DNA from: Clostridia bacterium
GTDB taxonomy: Bacteria > Bacillota > Clostridia > Christensenellales > CAG-138
DNA: 35,935 nucleotides
Assembly (NCBI GenBank): GCA_030527115.1
Contig: JAUNBM010000020.1
Span: 1 to 35,935, forward strand
Direction: 5' to 3'
This document shows, piece by piece, positions 1 through 8,229 of the stretch. The position numbers were made by a program, and so were the translations under genes. How positions within the stretch are numbered: position 1 is the first letter of the stretch; every line of letters starts with the position of its first letter. Below the pieces are notes generated by a model. The model did no database searches, had not been told where the DNA came from, and saw nothing but the letters and a program-made list of their open reading frames with translations.

Positions 1-2
1 TA

Positions 3-22
3 AGTCGGGAATCTGCCCGACT
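3..22. other. Short perfect inverted repeat (possible hairpin)
   Basis: AGTCGGG and CCCGACT are exact reverse complements separated by AATCTG. A run of seven T follows only after about ten further bases (33-39), so this is a weak terminator candidate at best. It may belong to a gene or element lying left of the window. Confidence 0.3.
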
Positions 23-69
23 GGTTACTGAAGTTTTTTTCACAGGATGATATTGCCGGAGGCGAGAAT

Positions 70-1017
70 ATGGGAAGGATGAGATTGGAATTGCAATTTC
101 TGCGTGCAGCTGACGGTATGCTTAGAGAAGGAATCGATAAGCATGCATTGAAGCGTGACGGGCTGATGCTCGATTCATCGCTGATAACGAGCTACAAGTC
201 CAAATACAATCTTACGGATTTATCGGACAACTTTTGCGACTGGGCAAGGAAAGGTGGCAGGAATATCAAGTATGTCAAAGACATCACCGTAGAGGATTGG
301 AATGCGTTTTTGGCGGAGAAAGGCAAAACAGCAGGCATTGCGACCCTGAAAAGCTATGAGAGCCGCATAAAGAAATGGGAACGCATAATAAATAACTTCT
401 ATCGGGCGGCAAACGTGCGCTGGGCAGGTGGTATCGTGCTTGCGGAGGTCAAGCGCCTGGCGAGCTTTGCAAAAAGGTACGAGAACGAATTTGCCCGGGA
501 GGTCATGCAGTATGCCGAAAAAGCCGAGCGCTCGGAGCTGGAAAAGGCGAAAACGAAGCTTGCAAAGATGGAAAAGCGTATGCTTGAAATAGACAACATC
601 ATACAGCGTCTTTACGAGGATAATGTTTCGGGCAAGATAACGGACGAGCGTTTTGTGAAGATGTCAAGAAGCTATGAAAAGGAGCAGGACGAGCTTCGGG
701 AGAAAAGCATCATTTTGAGTGAACGGGTGGAAAGGGAAAGCAATCGCCGTGAGTCGGCAGACGCCTTTCTAAAGGCAGTGAGGAAATATACGAGGATACG
801 CAAGCTGACGCCCGAACTGTTAAACGAACTCATTGAGCATATCGTGATATATCAGGAAGAAAAAATTGACGGCAAGCGCGTGCAGAAGCTCGATATCGTA
901 TACCGCTGCATAGGCACGATAGAAATACCCGACCTTATCCCCGATGTGGCGCTGGAGGTGAATACGCGAAAGGGCGTATACCTCACCTACAACTCGAAAT
1001 CAAGCAAGAAAGAATAA
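70..1017 (+). CDS. Chimeric recombinase remnant: integrase-like N-terminus joined to a DUF4368 serine-recombinase C-terminus
   Basis: The 315-residue product has two unrelated-looking halves. Residues 1-112 are helical and resemble the core-binding (SAM-like) region of tyrosine integrases found in clostridial mobile elements, with motifs such as VKDITVEDWNAFL. From about residue 122 (VLAEVKRLASFAKRYENEF) to 290 it matches the C-terminal coiled-coil and DUF4368 region of large serine recombinases, including IIQRLYEDNVSGKITDERF and LTPELLNELIEHIVIY. Neither the serine-recombinase catalytic domain nor the tyrosine catalytic domain is present, so it should be unable to recombine DNA. The ATG at 70 has a good ribosome binding site (GGAGG, 59-63). 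The frame is open from base 4. The gene ends 53 bases from the 3' end of a tRNA, as expected of a decayed integrated element. Whether it is expressed is unknown. Domain identities are from family recall, not a search. Confidence 0.6.
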   Translation: MGRMRLELQFLRAADGMLREGIDKHALKRDGLMLDSSLITSYKSKYNLTDLSDNFCDWARKGGRNIKYVKDITVEDWNAFLAEKGKTAGIATLKSYESRIKKWERIINNFYRAANVRWAGGIVLAEVKRLASFAKRYENEFAREVMQYAEKAERSELEKAKTKLAKMEKRMLEIDNIIQRLYEDNVSGKITDERFVKMSRSYEKEQDELREKSIILSERVERESNRRESADAFLKAVRKYTRIRKLTPELLNELIEHIVIYQEEKIDGKRVQKLDIVYRCIGTIEIPDLIPDVALEVNTRKGVYLTYNSKSSKKE

Positions 1018-1024
1018 CCGCAAC

Positions 1025-1065
1025 TAAAAATGCTCTTAGAGGAATCAAATCCTTTAAGAGCATTT
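1025..1065 (-). terminator. Terminator of the tRNA-Thr/tRNA-Pro transcript
   Basis: An 11-bp perfect stem (1028-1038 with 1055-1065) continues through one G-T pair into a further 4-bp stem (1040-1043 with 1050-1053) around a 6-base loop. Read on the minus strand it is followed by a run of T just past tRNA-Pro. On the plus strand only three T follow, so it fits the tRNA transcript better, though it could also stop the ORF at 70-1017. Confidence 0.8.
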
Positions 1066-1069
1066 AGAC

Positions 1070-1146
1070 TGGTCGAGGCGACAGGATTTGAACCTGCGGC
1101 CTTTTGGTCCCGAACCAAACGCGCTACCAAACTGCGCTACGCCTCG
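1070..1146 (-). tRNA. tRNA-Pro (anticodon CGG), CCA encoded
   Basis: The minus strand folds as a 77-base cloverleaf. It has a 7-bp acceptor stem CGAGGCG/CGCCUCG, D arm GCGC/GCGC, anticodon stem UUUGG/CCAAA with loop UUCGGGA (anticodon CGG, reading CCG) and T arm GCAGG-UUCAAAU-CCUGU. The discriminator is A and the CCA end is encoded. It lies three bases downstream of tRNA-Thr and is presumably cotranscribed with it. Its 3' end faces the recombinase remnant. Confidence 0.95.
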
Positions 1147-1149
1147 AGG

Positions 1150-1225
1150 TGGAGCCAATGGCAGGACTCGAACCTGTGACCTGCTGATTACGAATCAGCT
1201 GCTCTACCGACTGAGCTACATTGGC
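1150..1225 (-). tRNA. tRNA-Thr (anticodon CGT), CCA encoded
   Basis: The minus strand gives a 76-base cloverleaf. The acceptor is GCCAAUG/CAUUGGC, D arm GCUC/GAGC, anticodon stem GCUGA/UCAGC with loop UUCGUAA (anticodon CGU, reading ACG) and T arm ACAGG-UUCGAGU-CCUGC. The discriminator is U and CCA is encoded. It is the promoter-proximal tRNA of the pair. Confidence 0.95.
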
Positions 1226-1240
1226 TTGACAACCTCATAC

Positions 1241-1269
1241 ATTATAGGTAATGAGTTGGAGCTTGTCAA
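1241..1269 (-). promoter_or_regulatory. Consensus sigma-A promoter of the tRNA pair
   Basis: On the minus strand TTGACA (1264-1269) and TATAAT (1241-1246) are both perfect and separated by exactly 17 bases. The predicted start lies a few bases upstream of tRNA-Thr at 1225. The rest of 1270-1427 shows no gene on either strand that I can support. Confidence 0.9.
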
Positions 1270-1427
1270 GCTTTTTCTCAACGTAAAATTCTCAAAATCA
1301 ACGCAATTTATCGCCCAAATTGTCCCCTTAATCGTTCTGCCCATTGCAAAAGCTTTTATCGAAGCCGCCGATGAACCCGCCCGAACGCGAGGCGTTTTTG
1401 GGCTTGGCCTGAGTTCGGTTTTTGCGC

Positions 1428-1456
1428 TTGCGCCTGTTCGCAGAATGTAGTATAAT
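1428..1456 (+). promoter_or_regulatory. Candidate promoter of the ftsK-rimO-pgsA-cinA operon
   Basis: TATAAT at 1451-1456 is perfect. TTGCGC at 1428-1433 stands 17 bases upstream as a partial -35. It lies 28 bases before the ftsK start. Confidence 0.55.
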
Positions 1457-1484
1457 AAGCTGATATAATATGCGAGGTAGATGA

Positions 1485-3980
1485 ATGGCTCAGTCAAAAA
1501 AGACAAAGAAAAAGCAGACTGTTAAAAAGGGAGCGGTAAAGAGCAAGGCCGCCTCTCAAAACGAGCTTAAGGAGCGGCGTTCCAAACGTAATTCCGACGT
1601 CTTGGGCGTGATCTTAATCGCGCTCGGCATTCTGCTCGGCATATACCTCTATAGCGCGCCTACGGGCTGGATAGCCTCCTGGCTGATCCCATTTTTGACC
1701 GGCAGCATGGGCCTGTTCGCCTATGCGATTCCCGTTATCCTCTTTGTGCTGGGCATATTAACCATAGTCAGCCGCAAAGCGGAGCGCATAACCGGAAGCA
1801 AGGTCGTAATCGTTCTTACCGTCGTCTTTGTCATCGCGCTCATCCATCTTGCCTCCTCCATCCCCTACCAGACCGACGAGGCTAACACGAAGTTCGGCGC
1901 ATACGTCGCAGACGCATGGACTCGCGGGCAAGCCGGCAAGGGCGGCGGCGTTATCGGCGGCGTCATCACCTATCTGCTTCAAATTATCGGGGGCAACGCG
2001 CTCGCCTATGTCGTTATTATCGCCGCGCTCGTAATTTGCCTGATGCTCCTAACCCGAATCTCGCTAAAGACTTTCGCGGATATGTTCCGCCAGAATATTT
2101 CTCATGTTTTGGACAGGATGGATCCTGTCGACGACGAGCAGGCCTCCCCTAAGCAATCCAAGCTCTATACCGCCCCGGTAAACGAACAACCCCCGCAGAA
2201 GCGTGCCAAACGGGCGAGCCGGAAGAAGCCCTCCTTCGAGGAGGCGTTTACCGTTCCTGAGGTCGAACCCGTTTCAGACCGCGCCGACGACCCGCTGACC
2301 TTCATCCCAACGAGCGGCAAGCTCGAAAAGCGGCCCAAATCCGAATCCCCCGCACAGAACGAGAATCCCCCTCCCGTGCATGAGCTGGAACCCGTGGACG
2401 ATGTGCTGATAATCCCGCCCGCCGCGGACGAGAAAGCGCCCTCGCGCGAGAAGCCCGCTCTTGAAACCCCCGTTCCCGATATCCGGGTGGACACAGCTCC
2501 GCCTCCCGCCTATATCCCCCCTTCCATCGACTGTCTGAACCGGCCGCGCATCAGCTATGCCAAGCCCTCGGAGGGCCCTCAGGCTACCGCGAAGCTGTTG
2601 GAGGAGACGCTGGCAAGCTTTAGTATCTCGGCAAAGGTCGTGAATATTGCCGTTGGGCCGGTAGTGACGCGCTTCGAGCTTCAGCCTGCGCCCGGCGTTC
2701 GCGTCAGTAAAATAACCACCCTGTCCAACGATATCGCGCTCAACCTTGCCGCCCCCCGCGTTCGCATCGAAGCTCCGATTCCGGGCAAGGCCGCTATCGG
2801 AATCGAAATCCCCAACAAGGACGCGGCAACCGTGTTGCTCCGGGACATAATCGAAAGCAACGAGTTTATAAACGCAAAGTCGCCCATTACGATGGCGCTG
2901 GGCAAGGATATCGGCGGCAAGGTGATCGTTGCAGACCTCGCCAAGATGCCGCATATGCTTATTGCCGGTTCCACCGGCTCGGGCAAGAGCGTTTGCATCA
3001 ACGACCTGATTATCTCTATGATATACAAGTCCTCCCCCGCTGAGCTGAGAATGATATTGGTCGATCCCAAGATGGTTGAGCTTTCGGTTTTCTCGGTTCT
3101 CCCGCATCTTTTGATACCCGTGGTCACCGATCCCAAGAAAGCCGCCTCCGCCCTCCGCTGGGCGGTCAACGAGATGACGCTCCGCTACAAGAAGTTCAGC
3201 GAGCTGGGCGCGAGGGATATTGCGCGCTTTAACGAACTGCAAACGAATCCTTTGGACAAGTTGCCCCAGGTGGTCGTCATCATCGACGAGCTTGCCGACC
3301 TCATGATGGTCTCGCCCGACGAGGTTGAGGATTCCATCTGTCGCGTCGCCCAGCTTGGCAGAGCCGCCGGACTTCACCTCATCGTCGCTACTCAGCGTCC
3401 CTCAGCCGACGTTATCACCGGCTTGATTAAGGCGAATATCCCCTCGCGGTGCGCCTTCGCGGTCAGTTCCGGAATTGATTCGCGCATCATCCTCGATTCC
3501 ACCGGCGCTGAAAAGCTTTTGGGCCGCGGCGATATGCTCTTCCATCCGAACGGCTCAAATAAGCCCGTGCGTTTGCAATGCGCCTTCGTTTCCGACGAGG
3601 AGGTGGAGCGCATCGTCTCGCATTTCAAGCTGAATGCGGAACAGCAGTTCGATCAGCGGGTTATGGACGATCTCAACAGCGCCCAAAAGGGCGGAGCTTC
3701 GGGAGGCGCTTTTGGCAACGGAAAGCAGGAGGACGAGCTTTTAGCCGAGGCGGTTCGCATCGTTATCGAAAGCGAACAGGCCTCAATCTCGATGATACAG
3801 CGGCGGCTTCGCGTGGGCTATGCCCGCGCCGCCCGGCTCATCGACATCATGGAACAGCATCACTATGTTTCGGGCTTCGACGGAAGCAAACCGCGCAAGG
3901 TTTTGATCAAGCGCGAACAGTTTGAACAGGAATTTGGCGAGACTTTGGAAGGAGTTCCCACGGAAAGAACGGAAAAATGA
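1485..3980 (+). CDS. ftsK/spoIIIE: FtsK/SpoIIIE-family DNA translocase
   Basis: This is a septum-located, ATP-driven double-stranded DNA pump that moves chromosome arms through the closing division or sporulation septum. The 831-residue product has a basic N-terminus, about four to five membrane segments between residues 40 and 190, and a Pro- and acid-rich linker (about 215-345). The RecA-like motor follows, with Walker A GSTGSGKS at 495-502 and Walker B VVVIIDEL at about 596-603. A C-terminal winged-helix gamma domain (about 755-815, ASISMIQRRLRVGYARAARL) normally recognises orientation sequences. Length is normal for SpoIIIE-type proteins. The ATG at 1485 follows GAGGT. Its end overlaps rimO by 4 bases (ATGA). 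Whether it is the vegetative or the sporulation paralogue cannot be told from this sequence. Confidence 0.95.
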   Translation: MAQSKKTKKKQTVKKGAVKSKAASQNELKERRSKRNSDVLGVILIALGILLGIYLYSAPTGWIASWLIPFLTGSMGLFAYAIPVILFVLGILTIVSRKAERITGSKVVIVLTVVFVIALIHLASSIPYQTDEANTKFGAYVADAWTRGQAGKGGGVIGGVITYLLQIIGGNALAYVVIIAALVICLMLLTRISLKTFADMFRQNISHVLDRMDPVDDEQASPKQSKLYTAPVNEQPPQKRAKRASRKKPSFEEAFTVPEVEPVSDRADDPLTFIPTSGKLEKRPKSESPAQNENPPPVHELEPVDDVLIIPPAADEKAPSREKPALETPVPDIRVDTAPPPAYIPPSIDCLNRPRISYAKPSEGPQATAKLLEETLASFSISAKVVNIAVGPVVTRFELQPAPGVRVSKITTLSNDIALNLAAPRVRIEAPIPGKAAIGIEIPNKDAATVLLRDIIESNEFINAKSPITMALGKDIGGKVIVADLAKMPHMLIAGSTGSGKSVCINDLIISMIYKSSPAELRMILVDPKMVELSVFSVLPHLLIPVVTDPKKAASALRWAVNEMTLRYKKFSELGARDIARFNELQTNPLDKLPQVVVIIDELADLMMVSPDEVEDSICRVAQLGRAAGLHLIVATQRPSADVITGLIKANIPSRCAFAVSSGIDSRIILDSTGAEKLLGRGDMLFHPNGSNKPVRLQCAFVSDEEVERIVSHFKLNAEQQFDQRVMDDLNSAQKGGASGGAFGNGKQEDELLAEAVRIVIESEQASISMIQRRLRVGYARAARLIDIMEQHHYVSGFDGSKPRKVLIKREQFEQEFGETLEGVPTERTEK

Positions 3981-5248
3981 GGGTTGGCGTAATTTCGCTC
4001 GGATGTGCGAAGAACCAGGTTGATACCGAATATATGATGGGACTGTTGCGGGCGGGCGGCCATGAGTTTACCTCCGCGCCCGAAGCCGCCGAAGTCCTCA
4101 TCGTCAACACCTGCGGCTTTATCCTCCCCGCCAAGGAGGAGTCGATTGAGGCGGTCTTACAGCTTGCCGAATATAAGCGCAACGGAAGCTGTAAACTGCT
4201 TGCTATGACGGGCTGTCTCGTTGAGCGATACCGGGACGAGCTGAAGAAGGAGCTGCCCGAGGTCGATATATTTCTCGGAGTGCGCGAATATGAAAAACTT
4301 CCGCTTCTTTTGGGAAGTGAAGCTCCGAAAAAAGCGGAGCGGTTTTTGCTCAACTCGCCGCACCGCGCCTACCTGCGCATAGGCGACGGCTGTTCCAACC
4401 GTTGCTCCTACTGTGCCATACCCTTGATTCGCGGCGCGCTGAAAAGCGAGCCGATGGACGCGCTCGTGGACGAGGCAAAACGCCTTTTGGATCTCGGCGT
4501 TACGGAGCTGACGCTCATTGCGCAGGACACCTCGGGCTATGGAAGGGATATCTATGGAAAGCCGATGCTGATACCCCTGCTCAAGGAGCTGGACAGGCTC
4601 GAAGGACTGCATTGGATCAGGGTTTTGTATACCTATCCGGACACGGTGAACGAGGAGCTTTTGGACGTTCTTTCCGGCGGCAGGAGGCTCGTTCCCTACC
4701 TCGATATGCCCTTACAGCACATTAACGACGATATGTTGAAAGCCATGAACCGCCGCGGGAGCAAGAAGCATATTTGCCGGGTTTTAGACTACATTCGGAA
4801 AAACTATCCAAACTTTACGCTTCGTACCACTATGATGGTGGGCTTCCCCGGCGAGACGGAAGAACAGTTCTCGGAGCTTCTCCGTTTTCTGAAGGATTAT
4901 CCTTTCGACCGCGTTGGCGCTTTTTCCTACTCTGCGGAGGAGGATACCGTGGCGGCGGATATGAACGGTCAACTGCCTGAGGACGTTAAACTTCAGCGGC
5001 TGGATGCGTTGATGCGGTGGCAACAACCCATATCCAAGGCGTTGAACGAGGCGCGGATCGGGGAGGAGTGCGAACTTTTAATCGAGGATATGGACGAGCG
5101 ATACAGCTACGGCCGCTCCGTTCGCGAAGCGCCGGACGCCGACGGGCGAATCGTTGTGCCAAGGAAGGCGCATCATTGCATCGGTAACTACGTTCCCATC
5201 CGATTGGTTGAGGCTGACTATTATGATATGCGGGGTGAATCACTTTGA
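3977..5248 (+). CDS. rimO: Ribosomal protein S12 methylthiotransferase RimO
   Basis: RimO is a radical-SAM enzyme that methylthiolates a conserved aspartate of ribosomal protein S12 using two 4Fe-4S clusters. The 423-residue protein opens with LGCAKNQVDTE. The UPF0004 cluster cysteines are C10, C46 and C80. The radical-SAM motif CSNRCSYC places C139, C143 and C146. The C-terminal region (about 360-423) is TRAM-like. The S12-type signature and the opening LGCAKNQVD favour RimO over MiaB. It overlaps ftsK upstream and pgsA downstream by 4 bases each, so translation is probably coupled. Confidence 0.95.
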   Translation: MRVGVISLGCAKNQVDTEYMMGLLRAGGHEFTSAPEAAEVLIVNTCGFILPAKEESIEAVLQLAEYKRNGSCKLLAMTGCLVERYRDELKKELPEVDIFLGVREYEKLPLLLGSEAPKKAERFLLNSPHRAYLRIGDGCSNRCSYCAIPLIRGALKSEPMDALVDEAKRLLDLGVTELTLIAQDTSGYGRDIYGKPMLIPLLKELDRLEGLHWIRVLYTYPDTVNEELLDVLSGGRRLVPYLDMPLQHINDDMLKAMNRRGSKKHICRVLDYIRKNYPNFTLRTTMMVGFPGETEEQFSELLRFLKDYPFDRVGAFSYSAEEDTVAADMNGQLPEDVKLQRLDALMRWQQPISKALNEARIGEECELLIEDMDERYSYGRSVREAPDADGRIVVPRKAHHCIGNYVPIRLVEADYYDMRGESL

Positions 5249-5805
5249 ATTTTGCAAACAAGCTAACTATACTCAGGATACTGTTGGTTCCGCTTTTAAT
5301 CCTCTGCTTCTACATTCCGGTTTCGTTCAGAATGTGGATAGCGACCGTCGTTTTTATCCTCGCGGCGGTTACCGACGCTCTGGACGGAAGATATGCCAGA
5401 AAGCATAACCTCTGCTCCGATTTCGGCCGCTTTCTCGATCCCATTGCGGACAAGCTTCTGGTCTGCTCCGCGCTTATCATGCTGATAGAGTACAAGAGCC
5501 TTCCGGCGGTTATCGCCTTCGTCCTCATCGGCAGGGAATTCATCATATCGGGCTTCCGCCTGATTGCGGCGAATCACGGTCAGGTTATTTCCGCCGGAAT
5601 AATGGGCAAGATAAAGACGGTCTTTCAATGTATCATGATTCCGTTTTGGATGATGAAGGATGAGGCGGTCTTTAATTTCGCTCCCGTCGTAACCACTATT
5701 TTCCTGATCTGTATGTGGACGGTTACAGCCATATCCGTGATTGCTTCCGTCTATTCCTGCATAGACTACCTTTATAAAAACAGAAAGGTGATTTCACTAA
5801 AATGA
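5245..5805 (+). CDS. pgsA: CDP-diacylglycerol-glycerol-3-phosphate 3-phosphatidyltransferase
   Basis: PgsA makes phosphatidylglycerol phosphate from CDP-diacylglycerol and glycerol-3-phosphate in the membrane. The 186-residue protein carries the complete CDP-alcohol phosphotransferase signature D44-x2-D47-G48-x2-A51-R52-x8-G61-x3-D65-x3-D69. It has several hydrophobic segments, as the family requires. The start is a TTG at 5245 within the rimO stop region, preceded by GGGGTG at good spacing. The start Met-Asn-Phe-Ala-Asn-Lys-Leu-Thr matches the usual PgsA N-terminus. It overlaps cinA by 4 bases. The position between rimO and cinA is common in Bacillota. Confidence 0.95.
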   Translation: MNFANKLTILRILLVPLLILCFYIPVSFRMWIATVVFILAAVTDALDGRYARKHNLCSDFGRFLDPIADKLLVCSALIMLIEYKSLPAVIAFVLIGREFIISGFRLIAANHGQVISAGIMGKIKTVFQCIMIPFWMMKDEAVFNFAPVVTTIFLICMWTVTAISVIASVYSCIDYLYKNRKVISLK

Positions 5806-7028
5806 CCGCTGAATTGATCTGCGTCGGAACTGAGCTTCTGATGGGTCAAATTTTAAACACCAACGCTCAGTTCATCTCCCGCGAGCTTGCGCCCCGCGGA
5901 ATCGACCTCTACCACCAGCTCGTTGTCGGAGATAATCCAAAACGGCTCAAGGAGGCGACGCTTACCGCTTTGAACCGCGCCGATATTCTCATCTTCTCCG
6001 GCGGTCTCGGCCCCACCCCCGACGACCTCACGAAGGAAACCGTTTGCGAAGCCATGGGACTCCCCCTCGTCCTCTTTGAAGGCGAGTGGGAAAGGATAGT
6101 CCGCTACTTCGAGAGCAAAAATCGCTGTCCCTCTATAAACAACAAAAAGCAGGCGATGTTTCCCGAGGGCGCTAAAATTTTGGATAATCCCAACGGAACC
6201 GCGCCGGGGTGCATCTTGGAAAAGGATGGGAAGGCCGCAATCTTGATGCCCGGGCCGCCCAGGGAGATGCAACCGATGTTTTTAAACCACGTTCTGCCCT
6301 ATCTCGAAAAGCGAAGCGGGCATATACTCTACTCCCGCGAGGTGCGTATCTTCGGCATGGGCGAAGCCGATGTGGCGGAACGGCTCAAGGAGCTTTTCGA
6401 CAACGAAAACCCCACCGTTGCGCCCTATGTGAAAACCGGCGAGGTTACCCTTAGAATAACCGCACGTTGCCAAACCGAACAGGCGGGCCTTTTGATGGTG
6501 GCTCCGGTGATTGCAGAAATACGGGGACTGCTCGGCGATCTCGTATACTCCGTCAATGGGGAAACCCTGCCGCAGGTTTGCCACAACGCCCTGATTGCTC
6601 GAAAAAGCTCGCTCGCGGTCGCGGAGAGCTGTACCGGCGGGTTGCTCGCCTCCGCTTTTATCGACCTGCCTCAAAGCTCAAAATATTTTATCGAAGGCGC
6701 GGTAACCTACAGCAACGATGCAAAAATCCGCCGCCTCGGAGTTAAGCATTCGACCCTTAAGCGTTTTGGCGCGGTCTCCGCCGAATGCGCCGCAGAGATG
6801 GCGGAGGGCATGAGAAAGACCTCCAACTCCGAACTCGCGCTCGCAACCACGGGCATAGCGGGCCCCGACGGAGGAAGCGACGATAAGCCCGTTGGGCTCG
6901 TGTATATCGCCCTCGCCTCCCCCTCGGGCACCATCGTGAAGGAGCTGAATCTTTTTGGAGACCGGGACAGAATTAGGCTCGTAGCGGTATTGAATGCGCT
7001 GGACATACTGCGCCGGTATATGGTATAA
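5802..7028 (+). CDS. cinA: CinA-family protein (molybdopterin-binding domain plus NMN amidohydrolase domain)
   Basis: The 408-residue protein has the two-domain CinA layout. Residues 1-170 form the MoaB/MogA-like domain with SGGLGPTPDD (66-75). Residues 255-405 form the CinA C-terminal nicotinamide mononucleotide deamidase domain with AESCTGGLLAS (274-284), whose serine lies at the active site, and TTGIAGPDGGS. In the known family the C-terminal domain hydrolyses NMN to nicotinate mononucleotide in pyridine-nucleotide salvage. The N-terminal domain is linked to ADP-ribose pyrophosphatase activity. It is the last gene of the overlapping run from ftsK and lies directly before recA, an arrangement typical of Gram-positive genomes. 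Confidence 0.93.
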   Translation: MTAELICVGTELLMGQILNTNAQFISRELAPRGIDLYHQLVVGDNPKRLKEATLTALNRADILIFSGGLGPTPDDLTKETVCEAMGLPLVLFEGEWERIVRYFESKNRCPSINNKKQAMFPEGAKILDNPNGTAPGCILEKDGKAAILMPGPPREMQPMFLNHVLPYLEKRSGHILYSREVRIFGMGEADVAERLKELFDNENPTVAPYVKTGEVTLRITARCQTEQAGLLMVAPVIAEIRGLLGDLVYSVNGETLPQVCHNALIARKSSLAVAESCTGGLLASAFIDLPQSSKYFIEGAVTYSNDAKIRRLGVKHSTLKRFGAVSAECAAEMAEGMRKTSNSELALATTGIAGPDGGSDDKPVGLVYIALASPSGTIVKELNLFGDRDRIRLVAVLNALDILRRYMV

Positions 7029-7029
7029 T
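7000..7029 (+). promoter_or_regulatory. Candidate recA promoter inside the end of cinA
   Basis: TGGACA (7000-7005, five of six consensus bases) and a perfect TATAAT (7024-7029) are separated by 18 bases. They lie about 30 bases before recA. No Gram-positive LexA box (CGAAC-N4-GTTCG) is visible here. Confidence 0.6.
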
Positions 7030-7060
7030 TAGACGTAGCTTTTGAAAGGAACGAAATAGG

Positions 7061-8137
7061 ATGGGTATGGAAAAGGATAAGGCATTGGAAATTGCCCTGT
7101 CGCAGATTGAAAAGCAATTTGGCAAGGGCGCTATCATGAAACTTGGGGACAATTCCGCTCGAAGCGCCGTGGACGTGATTCCAACCGGCTGTTTGGAGCT
7201 GGATCTGGCTCTCGGCGTCGGCGGACTTCCGCGGGGCAGAATAATCGAAATTTACGGGCCTGAATCTTCGGGCAAAACCACGCTTGCGTTGCACGTTGTC
7301 GCGCAGGCGCAGGCTCTCGGCGGCAACGCCGCCTTCATCGACGCGGAGCACGCGCTCGACCCCGTATACGCCGAAAACCTGGGCGTTTGCGTCGATGAAC
7401 TATATGTTTCCCAGCCCGATACCGGCGAGCAAGCTCTGGATATCACCGAGGCGCTGGTTCGGAGCGGAGCGATTGATATTATCGTCGTCGACTCCGTTGC
7501 CGCCCTCGTTCCCAAAGCGGAGATTGAGGGCGATATGGGCGACGCGCACGTTGGACTTCAGGCGCGGCTGATGAGCCAGGCGCTTAGAAAGCTCACCGGA
7601 GCTATCTCAAAGTCGAACTGCGTACTCATCTTCATCAACCAGCTTCGCGAGAAGGTTGGCGTTATGTTTGGCAACCCCGAGGTTACCCCGGGCGGCAAGG
7701 CGCTGAAATTCTATTCCTCCGTTCGTCTCGATGTTCGCAGGATTGAGAGCATCAAAAACGGAACCGACTTTATCGGAAACCGCACCCGCGTTAAGGTCGT
7801 GAAGAACAAGGTCGCGCCGCCGTTCCGCACCGCCGAATTCGACATGATCTTCGGGGAGGGCATTTCTAAGGAAGGCTCCATATTGGATATGGCTGTGGAT
7901 CGCAAGATAATCAGCAAGACCGGCTCGTGGTTCTCCTATGGCGAGCTTCGGATGGCGCAGGGACGCGACAACGCGAGGCTGTTCCTCCGCGACAATCCTG
8001 AGCTTTGCAGGGAGATTGAGATGCTCGTGCGCGAGGATGTAAAAAAAGCCGCCGCCGATGCTAAAGAAAAGGCCGACGCTAAGCGCGCCCTGCACCGCAC
8101 GGCGCCCACCGACCCTATAACCGGCGACAATAACTGA
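7061..8137 (+). CDS. recA: Recombinase RecA
   Basis: RecA forms the ATP-dependent filament for homologous recombination and LexA self-cleavage. The 358-residue protein has Walker A GPESSGKT (66-73), Walker [11 protein letters not shown] and the L2-loop region [15 protein letters not shown]. The C-terminal tail is charged. Length is normal. The ATG at 7061 is used here, but an ATG two codons on (7067) has an equally plausible ribosome binding site. recA is separated from cinA by 32 bases, with its own candidate promoter, and ends in a strong terminator. The rny gene often found after recA is not here. Confidence 0.98.
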   Translation: MGMEKDKALEIALSQIEKQFGKGAIMKLGDNSARSAVDVIPTGCLELDLALGVGGLPRGRIIEIYGPESSGKTTLALHVVAQAQALGGNAAFIDAEHALDPVYAENLGVCVDELYVSQPDTGEQALDITEALVRSGAIDIIVVDSVAALVPKAEIEGDMGDAHVGLQARLMSQALRKLTGAISKSNCVLIFINQLREKVGVMFGNPEVTPGGKALKFYSSVRLDVRRIESIKNGTDFIGNRTRVKVVKNKVAPPFRTAEFDMIFGEGISKEGSILDMAVDRKIISKTGSWFSYGELRMAQGRDNARLFLRDNPELCREIEMLVREDVKKAAADAKEKADAKRALHRTAPTDPITGDNN

Positions 8138-8193
8138 TTTAAAGGGTTTTGGAGTTTTCATCTCACATAGCCGAACAAAAAGTTTATCACTTA

Positions 8194-8229
8194 CGGCAAG
8201 GCGAAAAGAAAACGCCTTGCCGCTTTTTT
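8194..8229 (+). terminator. recA rho-independent terminator
   Basis: The perfect 10-bp stem CGGCAAGGCG/CGCCTTGCCG has a 9-base A-rich loop and is followed by C and six T. The T-run overlaps the stop codon of the convergent GNAT gene. On the minus strand there is no T-run, so it is directional. Confidence 0.92.

Noticed and set aside
7029..7060. LexA (SOS) box upstream of recA
   Set aside because: No CGAAC-N4-GTTCG-like palindrome is present in the gap between cinA and recA.
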